NCBI RefSeq assembly: GCF_020921035.1
Contig: NC_063151.1
Location: 23,318,934-23,382,933 of the forward strand
Reading direction: 5' to 3'
DNA length: 64,000 nucleotides
Source of the DNA: Rhodamnia argentea
Taxonomy: Eukaryota > Streptophyta > Magnoliopsida > Myrtales > Myrtaceae
This document shows positions 32,545-44,406 of this stretch, one piece after another (the stretch's first letter is position 1; each line of letters opens with the position of its first letter). Under the pieces are notes generated by a model that was not told the origin of the DNA, searched no databases, and saw nothing but the letters and a program-made list of their open reading frames with translations. Made by a program: the position numbers and the translations under genes.

Positions 32545-35500
32545 TCATGGATCATATTTTGGCCGGGAATTATCCTTGAATGAATGGGAACCAGATCCGA
32601 CATCGATGCTCTGTGATGAGAACAAGTTTGGGTACGAAAAATATGGTTCATCCATTGAGGTGGATCTCTCAGGCTGGTGATATTCAGAGTTATGCTCGTG
32701 AACCTTGTGATTGGACACTAACGACTCAGTATTAAACTTAACCTCCTCAGGCGGTGGCTGATTTGACACACTGGACTCCTCCAGGTCTTTATGAACCACT
32801 TGGTCATCCAACGAATCGAAGCTCTGATCAGAATGCTCCAAAGATCTTTTGTGTTCGAGTTCAGGAGTTGGAGCATTAGCAGACTCAGGTGTGGCCGCAT
32901 AAAATGGGTTATCAGAATCACCCAGGACTGCCGATTTTTTCCTGGTGAGCTCAGTGATTCTGACTTGCGCAAGACTAGCTGCAGAACGGGCGGCAGCTGC
33001 TGCACGCTCAGCAGTTTCAGCAGCAGCTTGAGCAGCAGCAAGCACATCTTGAAAATCCACATCCTGTGTGTCGCTCTTTGTCCTTGGAAGAGAGCATGGA
33101 GGAGCACTTTCTCTTGCACAGAATGACGCGGATGAAAGTGATGGGGGAGAAATAAATGGCAGGAACTGTTTATCTTCCTTGACATCAACAGAACTGTTAG
33201 CAGTTTCATCTTTGCGGTCTATAAGATTCTCTTCCACTACATCCTTGGGATCCAAATGCTTCTGAAGGGACAAAGTTTCCACATTTCCAGAGAGCTGTGA
33301 AGATTCATCACCAACTTTGTGGTCGGCAGGGCTCGCAACAACTGGATTGGGTGGAATAATCTCTGGTGCTGAGGCTGCATTTGAATTTGGCTGTACTGAA
33401 ATCTTGGGAACCTCCGGAAAATCCAATGAATCAAAGCCTGTATCAGAATCGGGCTGTTCATTAAGGGCATGATCTGGTGTTGAGTACAGCGAATCATCAT
33501 GCTTCTCTTTAGGCAGGGGTAATTTAGATCCACTTCCAAACTGTGTGGATCCATTCTGCAATAGAGAGGTTGCATATGAGATGCCAAGTTAATGTAAGCA
33601 ATGCCAGGAAAAAATTGAAAAATGAAAAACCGCTATTCACCAGCAAATCTTCATGGGATTTGAAAAGCTCAGATTCTGAGGCAGCAGGATCCCATTCTAA
33701 CCCATGCTCTTCAGCAATTTCTTTAAGAAGCTTTAGTTTGGCTTCAGGGGCAGGGGCTCGAACTGATAGCAGCTCGATTAACTACAGTAAAAGATATGTA
33801 TTTCGAGATTAACCAACTGAAAAAGCTACAGATTACTCGTAATTAGCAAAATAAACTGGAACTTTAAAGAACCTGTCGATTAACTCCACAATCTGGCATA
33901 AGTTCAGTAGCAGCAGCTACAAATTCTTTCCCATACTTTGTTGCAAATAACATCTGAACCTGTAGCAGCTCCGTTAGATCGGCACATCTGGGGGCAGCAA
34001 AGCACACACTGGATATTGCTTCTTTTAGGTCAATAGGACATTCCCTGTAGAAAGACCAAATTCAAAGATCAGTTAAGGCCGGTTGGCCGAGAGAGAAAAA
34101 GATCAGGTATGCCCATCGATGCTACTTACAACACTGCTGCATGGCAAGTTACAGAACAAGCTACAAGAAAATGCAAGGGCTAATGAAAATGCACTTGAAA
34201 GATCCAAAGTTAATAGTGAACCACCAACTAAAACAAGCAAAGACCAAAGCAAAAAAACTGCAAGGAAAGACGAAAGCAAAAACATACTGAGTTTTGGAAC
34301 TTGAAGCATTAAGTGTTCCATTCAATTCATGTTGCAAAAGATTGATAATCAAATTCTATACTGGCCATACATATATCTCATGGGGTTGGGTTGTGTTGAG
34401 GGGGCTTTAGAAATAAAGTGAAAAAGAGACAAGCAGAAGCCATAAAAACATCCTCCGGCACATTGTTCAATTGGAGAACTACTAATGAGCAATACACACT
34501 TTGATTCTACCCTTCCAGTTAGCTAACTGAACTTTTTAACTTAGTCAACCATTGCCATCATTCCCTACAACAAAGTATGCATGAGGCGAGGAACGACCAA
34601 GCCAAACCACAGGAAGTTTCATTAAGCTTAGGCAACTACACGAATTCTTGCCAATTGACTATACTTTCTTAAAGGTTAGACTTCAGACATAATCTTCAAC
34701 ATGTCATCCTTCACACAGCAAAAGATTGAACCATGAGTGAAGCTTCCCAGATAGTTTAGAGATTACTAGGCTTAGCCACTCATTCTAATCAGTCTCAACA
34801 TACTAAAAGAGCACAATTTATTAACATCACAACCTCTGTGCCTCAATGATCGGAAGGCGAACAGAAATGAGCTCACAAAAGAGCTCTAGGATCTCTTGAG
34901 CTGCCATCATTTTCTCTTCTCTTATGATATGCTCCACCTGAAAAATTACGAATAGAGAAAAGATGAAATTTCAAGTATGAACAGAACTTTCAAAGTCTTC
35001 CAATCAGCAGACAACAGGCATATCCCAAAATTAGGATCAAGAGTTCACTAACTGAAAGTCGCAAAGGTTTAGCAAAACAAGAAAATACCCTAATACGAGC
35101 AGTAGCTTCTTGACCGGTTTCAAGCAGCTTCGCAATGTCACGGCGCATCTGCTTTATCTGAATCTCCCTCCTGTTCCTCAGCAACTTTATCCGAGGAACG
35201 GTCAACTTCAAAAGGGTTTTACTGCAAAACACAGCACGAAGTACAAACATCAATACACTATTCAATGCCAAAAGGCTATGAACCAAAGACATGTCTCCAC
35301 ATCGATAGAATCTTCGAACTCGGCAGCATGGAGGGCAGATGAGGATATCAGCCAGAGAGAAACAGGAGTCGGCATCCGAATTTCAAATCAACTGAACACA
35401 AATCCCATTTAACCCACCTGAATGCGAAGTTCCAAGCAATAAAAGAAACAAACATGCCCATCTAATCGAAAAAGGAAAACAGAAACAAGATTGAAGACCA

Positions 35501-35617
35501 TAGCTCACGACCCGGTCACAAGAACATTAAAGGAGAAAAATTGAACCAGCTTGAGAGATTGAATTACCATTTTGCAGCTTTGAAGCCCTTCGCGAAGAAT
35601 GAATCCAGCATCGACAT
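32545..35617 (-). CDS. IST1-like protein (regulator of Vps4 in the MVB pathway)
   Basis: IST1 proteins bind ESCRT-III and the Vps4/SKD1 ATPase to control multivesicular body sorting. Coding exons on the minus strand: 35617-35568, 35221-35089, 34937-34834, 34044-33873, 33781-33641, 33555-32545, joining in frame to 536 residues. The N-terminal IST1 domain (about 1-190) starts MLDSFFAKGFKAAKC after an optional MS, and includes LLKLTVPRIKLLRNRREIQI, EHIIREEKMMAAQEILELFC and CPIDLKEAISSVCFAAPRC. The long last exon (residue 201 on) is low-complexity, Ser/Pro/Glu-rich, with an Ala-rich probable coiled coil at about 367-400 (QDVLAAAQAAAETAERAAAA). Such long divergent tails are usual in plant IST1-like proteins. 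All junctions are GT-AG. The start may be 35617 or the in-frame ATG at 35611. From memory the closest Arabidopsis match is At1g34220, next to SERK2. Confidence 0.93.
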
Positions 35618-37077
35618 GGTTAAGAAACCCAGATCACTGCAGACCCAGAAATGCACCAGTCAAGACACGCAAGAAAGTGAGGGAAAATCTCTGATCGGCC
35701 GCTACTTATAAAAGAAACCCAGAATCAAGCGATCTCGACTGACGCAAGAACGCAATCAATCAATTAAAAAGGAGGGAGAAGGATGACGAGGGAGCCAAGA
35801 AACGACGAAACCTGCCACGCTAAATGGACGCGCAGGAGCCAGTTTCCTTATGCAAGAAGGTTCCTCCGGAGGGTCCGTGCGTAGGCTCTGGGACTTTCGG
35901 ATGCCGACTCATAAACTCGATCCATCATTGAGCGCAGCGCGTCGGTAAAAAAGCCACGACAAAAGTAAATCCATGGTCGCTGCTTGGTTTAATTTTGGCT
36001 GTCTATCTACTTTGGCTTTTTCTCCACTGAATTACCCGATCAGTGGGGACAGTTGCTGACGTATTCTTAACTTACGAAAGCCCAAACAAAATCTCTCTAT
36101 GCACGCATTTCGTACGTCGTAGAATGTCTGATTTGAGTCATGAAGAATCAACCCCCGTGTTAATCTACATAAGGTGCTCGGCGTACGCTCGATGAGATTT
36201 GAGTCATAGAGAATCGGCATCTAAATTTTGGAGTCGCGGGTAGTAGGAGTGGTGATGGGGTCGAAGGTCTACTACGCCCGCTCATGCTCGATCGGCCCAA
36301 AGAGCCGTTCGGAATGTGCCTGGATGAGTAATTCGTTCCTTACGCTTGGTCCGTCCCTAGCTCACCCAGCCTAGTTAATTTGGTACTGTTGAATTTGGAA
36401 ATTTTTTGATCGCGGTTGAGTCTTTGCCAAAATTTTTTATGCTTGGTATTAAGCTAGCTCGCTCAAAATTATGTAGAGATGATCGTAAATTTTTCAATGT
36501 ATTAGGAGATTCGATCCTTAAATACCTCCAAACTGTCTTGTTTCTTGGTTCATGCCTAATTCAAGGTTAGGTTTGAAGGACCATATTGAAAAACTCAAAT
36601 ATTACGTAATGCAATTTATCTAATCGCTTAAGTTGTTAGGACGTCCGATAATTACAGTTTGATCGGGGATGGTAGAAATCTAGATTTCATCTAGATGAAG
36701 CTAGGAACATGCGTCGGTCTTGGTGACCTCGCATTTGGTGACCACACATGTGGAGTGGTAATCGCAGGAAGTTTAACGACTTATGGACCCTGATGCACCT
36801 AAAACATTAGTCGAATTCAGAACAGCTCGTCAGGAAGAACGATCCTTGACATTTTTCCATGCTCAAGGTGGATTAGATAGATGAGCACATCGTGCTTGGA
36901 ATGCAACCCGAAAGGGAATTTTTCTTGAAGAATTTTGAAGTGGGTCGGTGACGAAATCACGAAGCGAAAGCACTTTGGTGGTCGGCAAGATGATTCGGCG
37001 ATGAAGGTGAACGGTACGTGATTGGCGCTAGGCATGGTAAGGTCTCGGGGGTCTTGTTCAAAAGTCGAATTGTTTTG
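35618..37077. other. IST1-like 5' flank and spacer
   Basis: The part to about 35,900 is probably promoter and 5'UTR of the IST1-like gene. The remainder has no recognised gene, RNA or repeat boundary. Confidence 0.45.
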
Positions 37078-37357
37078 AGGGTCCGTTTGCCCGACGAAAG
37101 CTATTTTCGAGAAACTATTTATCGATTTTTCGTTATTTGGATAACGGAAAATTAATCGATGCACGAAAAAATATTTTTCGTGGATCGAAAACAATAAGTT
37201 TAAATTGGGAGAAAACGTCTTCCCTTTATGATAAGAAGGAAATCATTTTTTTCTAAAAAAACCAAACAAATGAAAACTAACCATTTTCCTTGAGAGTGAT
37301 CTCATCGAGAAATATTTTTCTTTGTACTAAAATTTTCAATGAAACCAAAGCACCCTA
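37078..37357. mobile_element. MITE
   Basis: The left end AGGGTCCGTTTGCCCGACGA and the reverse-complemented right end AGGGTGCTTTGGTTTCATTG form an imperfect TIR around about 280 bp of non-coding DNA rich in TATTTTTC and GAAAAT motifs. Confidence 0.6.
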
Positions 37358-37377
37358 AGTGAGTCTCATAAATGATT

Positions 37378-37657
37378 AAGGGTGTGTTTGTTTCACTAAA
37401 TAATTCAGAGATAAATGAAAATATTTGTCATAAAAACCATTCTCAAAGAAAAACGGTTTGTTTTAATTTGTTTGGTGGAGTGAGGAAAGTGTTTTTCCTT
37501 GCTAGAAAAAGAAGTCATTTTACCCCGATCTAAACATGTTATTTTACGTCTATAGAAAACGTTTCATGTAGATTAATTAGTATTCCATCATTCAAATATC
37601 GAAAAGTCGAAAAATAATTTACCGAAAATGATTTTCCTTTAAATAAACGGACCATAA
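37378..37657. mobile_element. Second MITE, adjacent to the first
   Basis: The left end AAGGGTGTGTTTGTTTCACT and the reverse-complemented right end ATGGTCCGTTTATTTAAAGG form imperfect TIRs. It starts about 20 bp after the previous element and is of similar length and composition, so the two probably belong to related families. Confidence 0.6.
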
Positions 37658-38285
37658 TAGCAATCCCAAGTTCCAAAAGATTTTGATCAGGGGAGTGGAA
37701 GTGCATGATTCATACATTTGGCAAAGAAAAAAGACACTTTTGGCTAAAAAAAGAAGTAACGCCCAAAAGGTCGAGGCCATTACCAGCTCTCCTAGGTCCG
37801 AGGCTAATGTTTCCGAAGTACAAAACCAAATTGTTATGGCAACCTAGAATTTGACTGGATTAAGAAGCATGCGATGTCAAATTTCGATTCTACATTGCGT
37901 AAGTTTTTCATTAATCCCATGGTTATGTTGTTTCAATTAGGTGAAGAGGCAATTGCAAGTTCTTTCATTAATCACATGGTTATGTTGTTTCAATTAGGTG
38001 AAGAGGCAATTGCAAATTCTTATGGTTCAATCATTTTTGGTTCGACCGATGTTTTCTCCGCCAACTCCAACAAAATTCCTTTTCCAAAAATATCTGCAGT
38101 TTAGACTATTCTTGCTCGATTCCTTCTAAAGTTCACGAAGCCTCTTAAGTAGATGAGATTTTTCGGAGGAATTTCATCTTGTATGATTGTTATGGTGGTA
38201 AGAATCTAGTTACCTACTAACATTGTCTAAAAGCCGATGAACAGGGACTACTTCTTATCACCCTCCATCTCCGAACCTCGGAATT
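37658..38285. other. Spacer with a 57-bp direct tandem duplication
   Basis: About 37907-37963 is repeated at about 37964-38020. The shared core is TTCATTAATC(C/A)CATGG followed by TTATGTTGTTTCAATTAGG, and the copies differ at only a few bases. The duplication is a multiple of three and keeps a 76-codon open frame (37874-38104) of unknown meaning. Confidence 0.7.
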
Positions 38286-38790
38286 TGTATAGGTTGAAGC
38301 AGTCCGCCTTACACCTTTCGCCCGGGGAGATCGCCAAGAGAGAGCCTAAGTCTGAGCCCATCAACATATTCGGTTGAACCCACCTTCACTTAAATGGTTA
38401 AGCCAATCTCCCCCTCACGTGTGAGCATCAGTGTTAGGTTTGCTCTCATCTTGCATCTTCAATTCAGATTACTAACCGTGATAGCAATTTCAACAGAAAC
38501 ATGCGTAAATTATGACATATTCACCAAATTGTAGACCCATCAATTAATCAACCATCGGCTCTAATATCATTTGTTGGGAGAGCGCAGCAGAAGCCCGATA
38601 CCTTTCGCCTAGGGAGATCGCCAAGAGGAAGCCTAAGTCCGAAGCCATCAACATATTCAGACGGACTCATATTTACTTAAAAGTTTAAACCAATGAGTTA
38701 TGAGTCAACTAAGATAGATTAACTGCTCAACACCACACCAATTATCCGATGTGGACTTTTTCTAACACAACTCACACGTGCATCCTAACA
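38286..38790 (-). mobile_element. TRIM-like short LTR retroelement
   Basis: Two diverged direct repeats (from 38286 and from 38572) share ACCTTTCGCC, GGGAGATCGCCAAGAG, GCCTAAGTC and CATCAACATATTC. The right copy begins TGTTGGGAG and ends CCTAACA, a TG...CA border. Just before it, 38559-38570 reads GCTCTAATATCA, which on the minus strand matches the tRNA-Met primer-binding site at 10 of 12 positions. Two short terminal repeats with a primer-binding site and no coding region fit a TRIM on the minus strand. The left LTR boundary and the target-site duplication are uncertain. It directly abuts a copia RT relic. Confidence 0.55.
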
Positions 38791-39205
38791 CTACTTAGAT
38801 GACAATGTTGTTGCTAAAACTGGTATAGATAGTGTTACTCGGCCGGAAACACACATGCAGCAGCAATTTCAGACTAAGAGTCAACTTTTTCTAGGTATTA
38901 AGATTGAACATTCTCTCAATTGGGTATCCACGTTTGTGAGAGAAACTACATAAACAGATTCGTGAGAAGAGATGGATGCTCTCGAGCCGAAACCGATCAG
39001 CAGTCTTGCTGATCCAAACGTGAAGTTAGCCCAAGATCGAGCAGATGTCATTTAAGATGTTGCGGGTCAAGATCCGCTAGTTGCTAGACTGAATTGTCTT
39101 ACTCAAACTCAGCCAGAATACGTGCAGTTGCTTGGTTCATAGATTCATCAATGCATCAGGACGTAACGATCCGCGTACTTAGATATACCAAAGGTCCGAG
39201 AGAAG
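38791..39205 (+). pseudogene. Ty1/copia reverse transcriptase / RNase H relic
   Basis: Reading from 38792 gives YLDDNVVAKTG (the YVDD catalytic box), then QQQFQTKSQLFLGIKIEHS, the segment that follows it in copia RT. Further on, in shifting frames with stops, come LEPKPISSLADPNVKL, LVARLNCLTQTQPEYV and VTIRVLRYTKG, matching the usual copia blocks (P.DPNVKL, LVG.L.YLT.TRPD, VLRYIKG). Everything upstream of YLDD is missing, replaced by the TRIM-like element. Confidence 0.8.
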
Positions 39206-39218
39206 AAGAGGAGGAAGA

Positions 39219-39650
39219 ATTATAAAAAAAAAAGTCCTAAACCTATTGTAATTGTATTCATTAAGTCATAAACATTTTTTTTTGCTAATTCAATACATAT
39301 GACCGGCCAGCGTAGACGTGACCTATTTTAGATAATATTCTAATATGTTCTTCAAAATTTTTATTTTTATTTTATTTTCCTTTTTTATTTCCTTTCTCTT
39401 TCTTTTCTTTTTTTCTTCCTTCTTCCTCCAGCCGGCCTCGCCATGTCAGCATACCAACCAAATGAACTTAGTAAAAAAATTCGAAGAAAAATATAAAGAT
39501 ATTATGAAAAATTGGTCACGCCGGTATCAATTGGCCAAATGGATTAAATTTGTACAAATGCAAAAGATTTAGGATTGAATTGATAAAAAAAAAAGATTTA
39601 AGAGTGCATTGATATAATTAGAAAGGTTAATGATTTTTTTGATAATTTTT
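39219..39650. mobile_element. Long-TIR element, copy B
   Basis: Same family as copy A: the left arm has AGTCCTAAACCTATTG and AAGTCATAAAC, and the right arm has CGGTATCAATTGGCCAAATG, TTTGTACAAATGCAAAAGAT and TTAGGATTGAATTGAT. The core carries GCCGGCCTCGCCATGTCAGC. The ends are eroded and the boundaries approximate. It starts right after the copia RT relic. Confidence 0.6.
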
Positions 39651-40990
39651 CCTAGAAAGGGAATGTCGTATCAAGATCGTGAACACAATATCGGAAAGTT
39701 AAAATGGAGTCAATTCTGTAAGAAAGCTCAAGTTAGATGGCGATAAGCATGGGGACTACATCGTTCCACCACTCATCTTTCCAATTAGTCATGGGGCGCA
39801 TAATTGCTGGTGACTTCTTGCCAAGCTGACGCGGTCATTGCAATGGTGCCTGATCGATCTAAATCGCAACGTCATGCACTCAAAGAGGAACAAGCATCCT
39901 TCTTTCCTTCACTTTCCAGGAATCTGAAAGAGGAGCCACCCTGTGATTTGCTGTTTCTGATTGTAGAGTGTCCTAAAGACATGTTCCGAGAGCAGGTTTG
40001 GTTCGATACCTTTTGCCATTTGGATGATTACTTCGCTTCGTCGGAGGATCTGGGATGGACCGAGACCGTTCATCCAACGCGTGAACGGAGCCGGAAGTGA
40101 GTAGGTAGGATCTTTCTAGCCAACCTGGTGCGAAATCACAGGAGGGGTCATGTTCGCTTTTCAAGCGAAACTTGTTGTGAAAAAACTGTCCGAAAGATGA
40201 ATCCTCTTACTTTTTTATGATGATTCGCCGTCAAATTTTCAGTTAAATTGTTTTGACAACGCTCAGTTGAATGTTAGAGTCACGAGTTGGACAGAGATTA
40301 AAATTGATTCCTAACCCAGAATCGAGAATCGATCCGTTTGATCGTCGAACCATGGACTTTTTAACCGGCCCCATTTTTTAGCAAAACAAGTTATTTTTCT
40401 TAATGAAATAAAATCGTGTCATCTCACCATAAAAAAAGACATTTTCCTCAAGTGGTTTACAGTGTTGTTTTGCTCATGTAAAAAGATAATGGCTCGATTT
40501 TCGATAACAACACACGTACTTTCTTTTTTCTACAGTGGGCTTCAAAATCGAAAAATTGTTTGTGAAATTGGAAACCGAACCGGCTCTCACCGTAACCGAT
40601 CTCCTACTTATTGGTCTAGGCCAGTTCGGTCCAATTCTTGAGTTAGATCGGACCCGATACTCACCTATCCCGACACCAACATGGACAATTAGAGATATAA
40701 AGGAGGAGAGGCATGTAAATACAAAACTTATAATCTCCTCCATTTAAATAACTACAATAATGTTATATATCGGCATAGATAGCTACTTAATTAACTCTTT
40801 GTCCATTCGGACAATTAGTGCATCAATTGCTATTTCCCAACATCAGTCGCATCACATACATAAGAATTAAAAACCGAAACCAAGAAATGAGAAAAAAAAA
40901 AAAAAAAAAAAAAAATTCGACGAAAAATTATTACAAAACCAAAAAAAAAATTGAAATTGAAAATGAAAATACCATCGACATCATCGTCAA
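39651..40990. other. Spacer downstream of the ATP synthase delta gene
   Basis: Includes a 27-base A-run near 40889-40915. The part nearest 40,990 should be the delta-chain 3'UTR. The open frame 39804-40100 (98 codons) has no recognised motif. About 40,560-40,690 has GGTC/GGACC-rich sequence resembling the dispersed repeat at 49.7 and 55.6 kb. Confidence 0.4.
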
Positions 40991-41728
40991 TCATACGGCC
41001 AATTGGATGTCCCCCAAATCGAGCTGAGCGGCGATGTCCTCGAGCTGCTTCTTCACGCTCATGTCGATCAGCTTCGACCCGGAGCTGCCGTACCGGATCG
41101 TGAACCCGGCGACGAGGCTCGGGTCGATCACCGTCTTGATCCTCACGTTCTTCGCCCCCGTCAGCTTCTGCACCTGCTTCGCGATATGCGCCAGGTGCTG
41201 CGACTCCAGCTTCACCACCGAGCTCACCACCGCCAGCTCCGTCTCCGTCAGCGTGTTGTGCACCGTCTCGAACTCCTTCACGATGTCCTTTATCAGGTCG
41301 ATCCGCTTCGCCTCGATCAGGATGTTCAGGAAGTTGGCCGTGTGCGGCTGCAGCCCCGACGACGCCGATATCTCGTCCACGACCTCCCGCTTCTTCTCCA
41401 GCCCCACCGTCGGGTTCGAGAAGAACTCCAACACGCCCTCCTCCGAGAAGATCTTCTCGACCTTCTCCACGTCGGCGCTCGTGACGTCCAGGGTGTTGTT
41501 CGACTTGGCCACGTCGGCGAGGGCCGCCGCGTAGCTCGCGGCCGCAGTGGCGGACATGCGGGCGCCGGCGGCGGAGGGGGAGGGGCGGTGGCGGAGGCGG
41601 GCGGGGGCGAGCTTGAGGGAGGGGAAGGTCGCGGAGAAGGAGAGGTTGGAGGGTTTATGGATGAATTGGGTCTTTGGGGACGGGATTTTGGACTGGAGAG
41701 AGAAGGGTATCTGTTGCAGAGCCGCCAT
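40991..41728 (-). CDS. ATPD: Chloroplast ATP synthase delta chain (nuclear-encoded)
   Basis: Delta subunit of CF1-CFo (OSCP/delta family), which joins the peripheral stalk to the alpha3-beta3 head in the thylakoid ATP synthase. One exon, 245 residues, close to the Arabidopsis length. Residues 1 to about 58 form a Ser/Pro/Arg-rich transit peptide (MAALQQIPFSLQSK...). The mature part has the helical N-domain (AAASYAAALADVAKSNNTLD), FFSNPTVGLEKKREVVDEI and HTANFLNILIEAKRIDLIKD, then the signature region VVSSVVKLESQHLAHIAKQV and VIDPSLVAGFTIRYGSSGSK. The frame is open 72 codons further upstream, but only the MAAL start gives a normal transit peptide. The gene is markedly richer in G+C at third positions than its neighbours. 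Single-exon structure is also known for Arabidopsis ATPD. Confidence 0.97.
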   Translation of the reverse strand: MAALQQIPFSLQSKIPSPKTQFIHKPSNLSFSATFPSLKLAPARLRHRPSPSAAGARMSATAAASYAAALADVAKSNNTLDVTSADVEKVEKIFSEEGVLEFFSNPTVGLEKKREVVDEISASSGLQPHTANFLNILIEAKRIDLIKDIVKEFETVHNTLTETELAVVSSVVKLESQHLAHIAKQVQKLTGAKNVRIKTVIDPSLVAGFTIRYGSSGSKLIDMSVKKQLEDIAAQLDLGDIQLAV

Positions 41729-42689
41729 TGTCGTTTGCTGCTGCTCTAGGGAGCGAAGGAGAGAGCGATTTGGTGGGAGGAGGAGGAGGAGATGGAGACG
41801 ACGAGGGAGGAGTGGATTGGGGTTTTGAGGGGGAGAGCGAGGGAATGGAATTCGTCTTATCTTCTTCGTTTGGGTAATCTGGTGGAGGAGGAGGCAGGAA
41901 GGAGCGAGAGCCAATTTTGTCTGCGTGGGATACGGAGTTGCCACGTGGATTTTTCATTTTCCTTTGTGCAGTCGTCATTCGTTTGTTTATTATCTATCAT
42001 TTCGAATGGCTTTTGCAAGTATGGGCAAAGGCATCGGACCGGATTGAATCAGATCGAACCAATCGATTTTGGGCGGAGACCGATTCCTAAAGATCGAAAT
42101 TGATGGATCGATCCGATTCCCGATTTCATATGTGGATTCACTCACTCGAATTAATTTGTCGAGATCTTTTTTTTTTCTCTTTTAGTTCTTAATATTTCAT
42201 ATTTCCAAATCCTAGTTCTCATTCTTCTCCCGCTCATTTTAAAGTTATCATGCTCATCACTCTCGACTCTCACTCTCACTTTTACTTCTTTCGATCTCAG
42301 TCACCCAATATTCACGCCTCTCTAGTAGCTTGACGCCTCTCGATTATGCCTCCCTCACACTCACATCTCTCGTAAATTTTGTGGCAAACTCGCAGACTTT
42401 GGTTTTTGATTATAATCATAACTTGGTTCATGGAGATGATGATTATGTTTAACTTATCACGAGGTTGTTCTATCAATACCACTCGTGCAATGTTTTAGAC
42501 TATATAACTGCACTTGTAGTCTTGCATGGAATAGGAAGTACAAAAAGAAAGATATATGGCCGGTTCCTGATTCTAACGTGGAAATCATCCCACTCTGGAA
42601 TGGATCACCCACGGGCAAGTTAGTGCTAGTGTATCCATTCTCACATTGACTTCTCAAGTCCCCAAGAAAATATTGGGAGTGGGGTGGGG
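41729..42689. other. ATPD promoter side and spacer
   Basis: The first 200 bases are purine-rich (GGAGGAGGAGG) and likely 5'UTR and promoter of the delta-chain gene. About 42,030-42,130 carries GGACCGGATTG and GGATCGATCCGATTCC motifs of the dispersed repeat also seen at 49.7 and 55.6 kb. No other gene is seen. Confidence 0.45.
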
Positions 42690-43262
42690 GGAGTGTCAAA
42701 AAAGATCTAAACCCATTGTATTGATACCAATTTAGCTCTAAATCTTTTTTTTTTATATCAATTCAGTCATAAAATCTCTTGCATTGGTGCCAATTCAGTC
42801 ATAAATCTTTTGTATTTATGCCAATTGAGTCAATCTTGACAATTTTAGCTTGACATCGCTTATGTGGAAGTCGATTATCTTACGTGACACGGCCAGCGCC
42901 GACATAGACATTTTTAATATTATTTTAATATTTTTAATAATATTTTAAAACATTTTTCGTTTTTTTAAAAATATAAATAAAAATGTTAAAATAATATTCA
43001 AAAATGTCAACGTTAGTCTCAACCGAGCTACGTAGGGCAATCGACGTCTATGTCAGCGATTTCCAACCAAAAATTGTCGAATTGATTTAATTGGCATAAA
43101 TATAAAAGATTGAAAACTAAATTGACACACCATTAAAAAGTTTAGGATTGAATTGATATCAATACAAAAGGTTTAAAACTAAATTGAAATTAAAAAAAAA
43201 AGATTTAGGACTGAATTGACATCAATATAACATATCTAAGACTTTCTTTTGACACTTTTCCC
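42690..43262. mobile_element. Long-TIR element, copy C
   Basis: The left end GAGTGTCAAAAAAGATC and the reverse-complemented right end GGAAAAGTGTCAAAAGAAAG match. Both arms repeat units of the type TTGATACCAATTTAG, TTTATGCCAATTGAGTCAAT and TTGTATTTATGCC. The centre (about 42,890-43,060) has CGACATAGACATTTTTAATA and its inverse. It is a fold-back structure with no coding sequence. No clean target-site duplication was found. Confidence 0.75.
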
Positions 43263-44406
43263 AAATATGGGGTGATGGTGTGAACAAACGGGGCACCTGA
43301 AAATGCAGTCTTCTTCGAGCAGCCCCAACACTCATAGATAAACCTCGGCAGCGACCCTCGTGGCTGAAACGCCGAGGATTCAAGTCAGGGAGAATAACTC
43401 GAGAGGAGAGAAAGAAGTACGATCAGTTAACCATCGACACGGAAGTAACATGTTCTATAACAACACATTTGACTCGCAACAATCGTTCTTGAAACATTCA
43501 GATGCATTGGAGCCTGTACGATTGCATTGAAATAGCATTGACACGTCAGACTCGTGACATGAAAAACTTCTAAACTTCCGACAAATTTCAAGGCTCATTT
43601 TGTGCCTAGCACCTTTTCCTAGAGAATGACAGTCCTCGGGAGTTGCACTTAATAGTCGAGGCCAAGAACTGTCGATCAACCAGACATCCCCAAGCAAAGT
43701 TACCAATCCAATACCACCTAAACTGGAAGACAATGGAAAGAGTTAGCAAATTCTTGACTAAAGAAGCTTGGAGAATCTGAGTCCCTGGTAACGAACAGAT
43801 ACCCCGATCCCATTTTGAACCTGAAATAAGCACGCTCGCGTGTGCACACAAACACATATAATTCACAAGGAACTGCTCTGAAGCAGCAGGGGACCAAAGG
43901 AAGTTAGGGAAACTTTTAGGGATGATGACACTGCTAGTCTATAAGCTTTTGTTCAATGTGTACTTGTCATCTTGAACTGTGAATTAGTCAATTAGATCCA
44001 AGAATACGGCAAGTTCATGAATACATACAATACAAAAGGCAAATTCTTAGGCGTCATTAGCTTGAAAACTGCCATACTCACGGGGACGAGTAGTCCTTTG
44101 AAGGCTGATTTTTTCATCCCAATGACAATTACTTGCCTGCAACTACTTTGAGACATCTACAGAAGCAGTTCTTGGAAAATATGAATGCTATTAATCACAG
44201 TTAAACCTATCCAGACAGGAAAGCCAAGAAATGTAGATAAAGTTGGGCATTTACTTCTGTCACAACGTTACAACTAGCAAATCTGAAGACCCTCCCCAAT
44301 AGAAATTTCACTTTAGATATCCGTAGCTAATCTACGTGGAAAACAAGTAGTATAACACAGTTCCAAGATAAAGAGCACCTGCTATCCTGACATTGACGCG
44401 AAGTGT
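43263..44406. other. 3' flank of the unrecognised 100-aa gene
   Basis: Probably includes the 3'UTR of the minus-strand gene at 44407-44709. No further coding or repeat feature is recognised. Confidence 0.4.

Noticed and set aside
39804-40100. 98-codon frame with MLVTSCQADAVIAMVP
   Set aside because: No family similarity, lies in transposon-rich spacer, and has no splice or promoter evidence.
41003-41749. Plus-strand 248-codon open frame antisense to ATPD
   Set aside because: It mirrors the GC-biased ATPD coding strand, is Arg/His/Leu-rich and resembles no protein.
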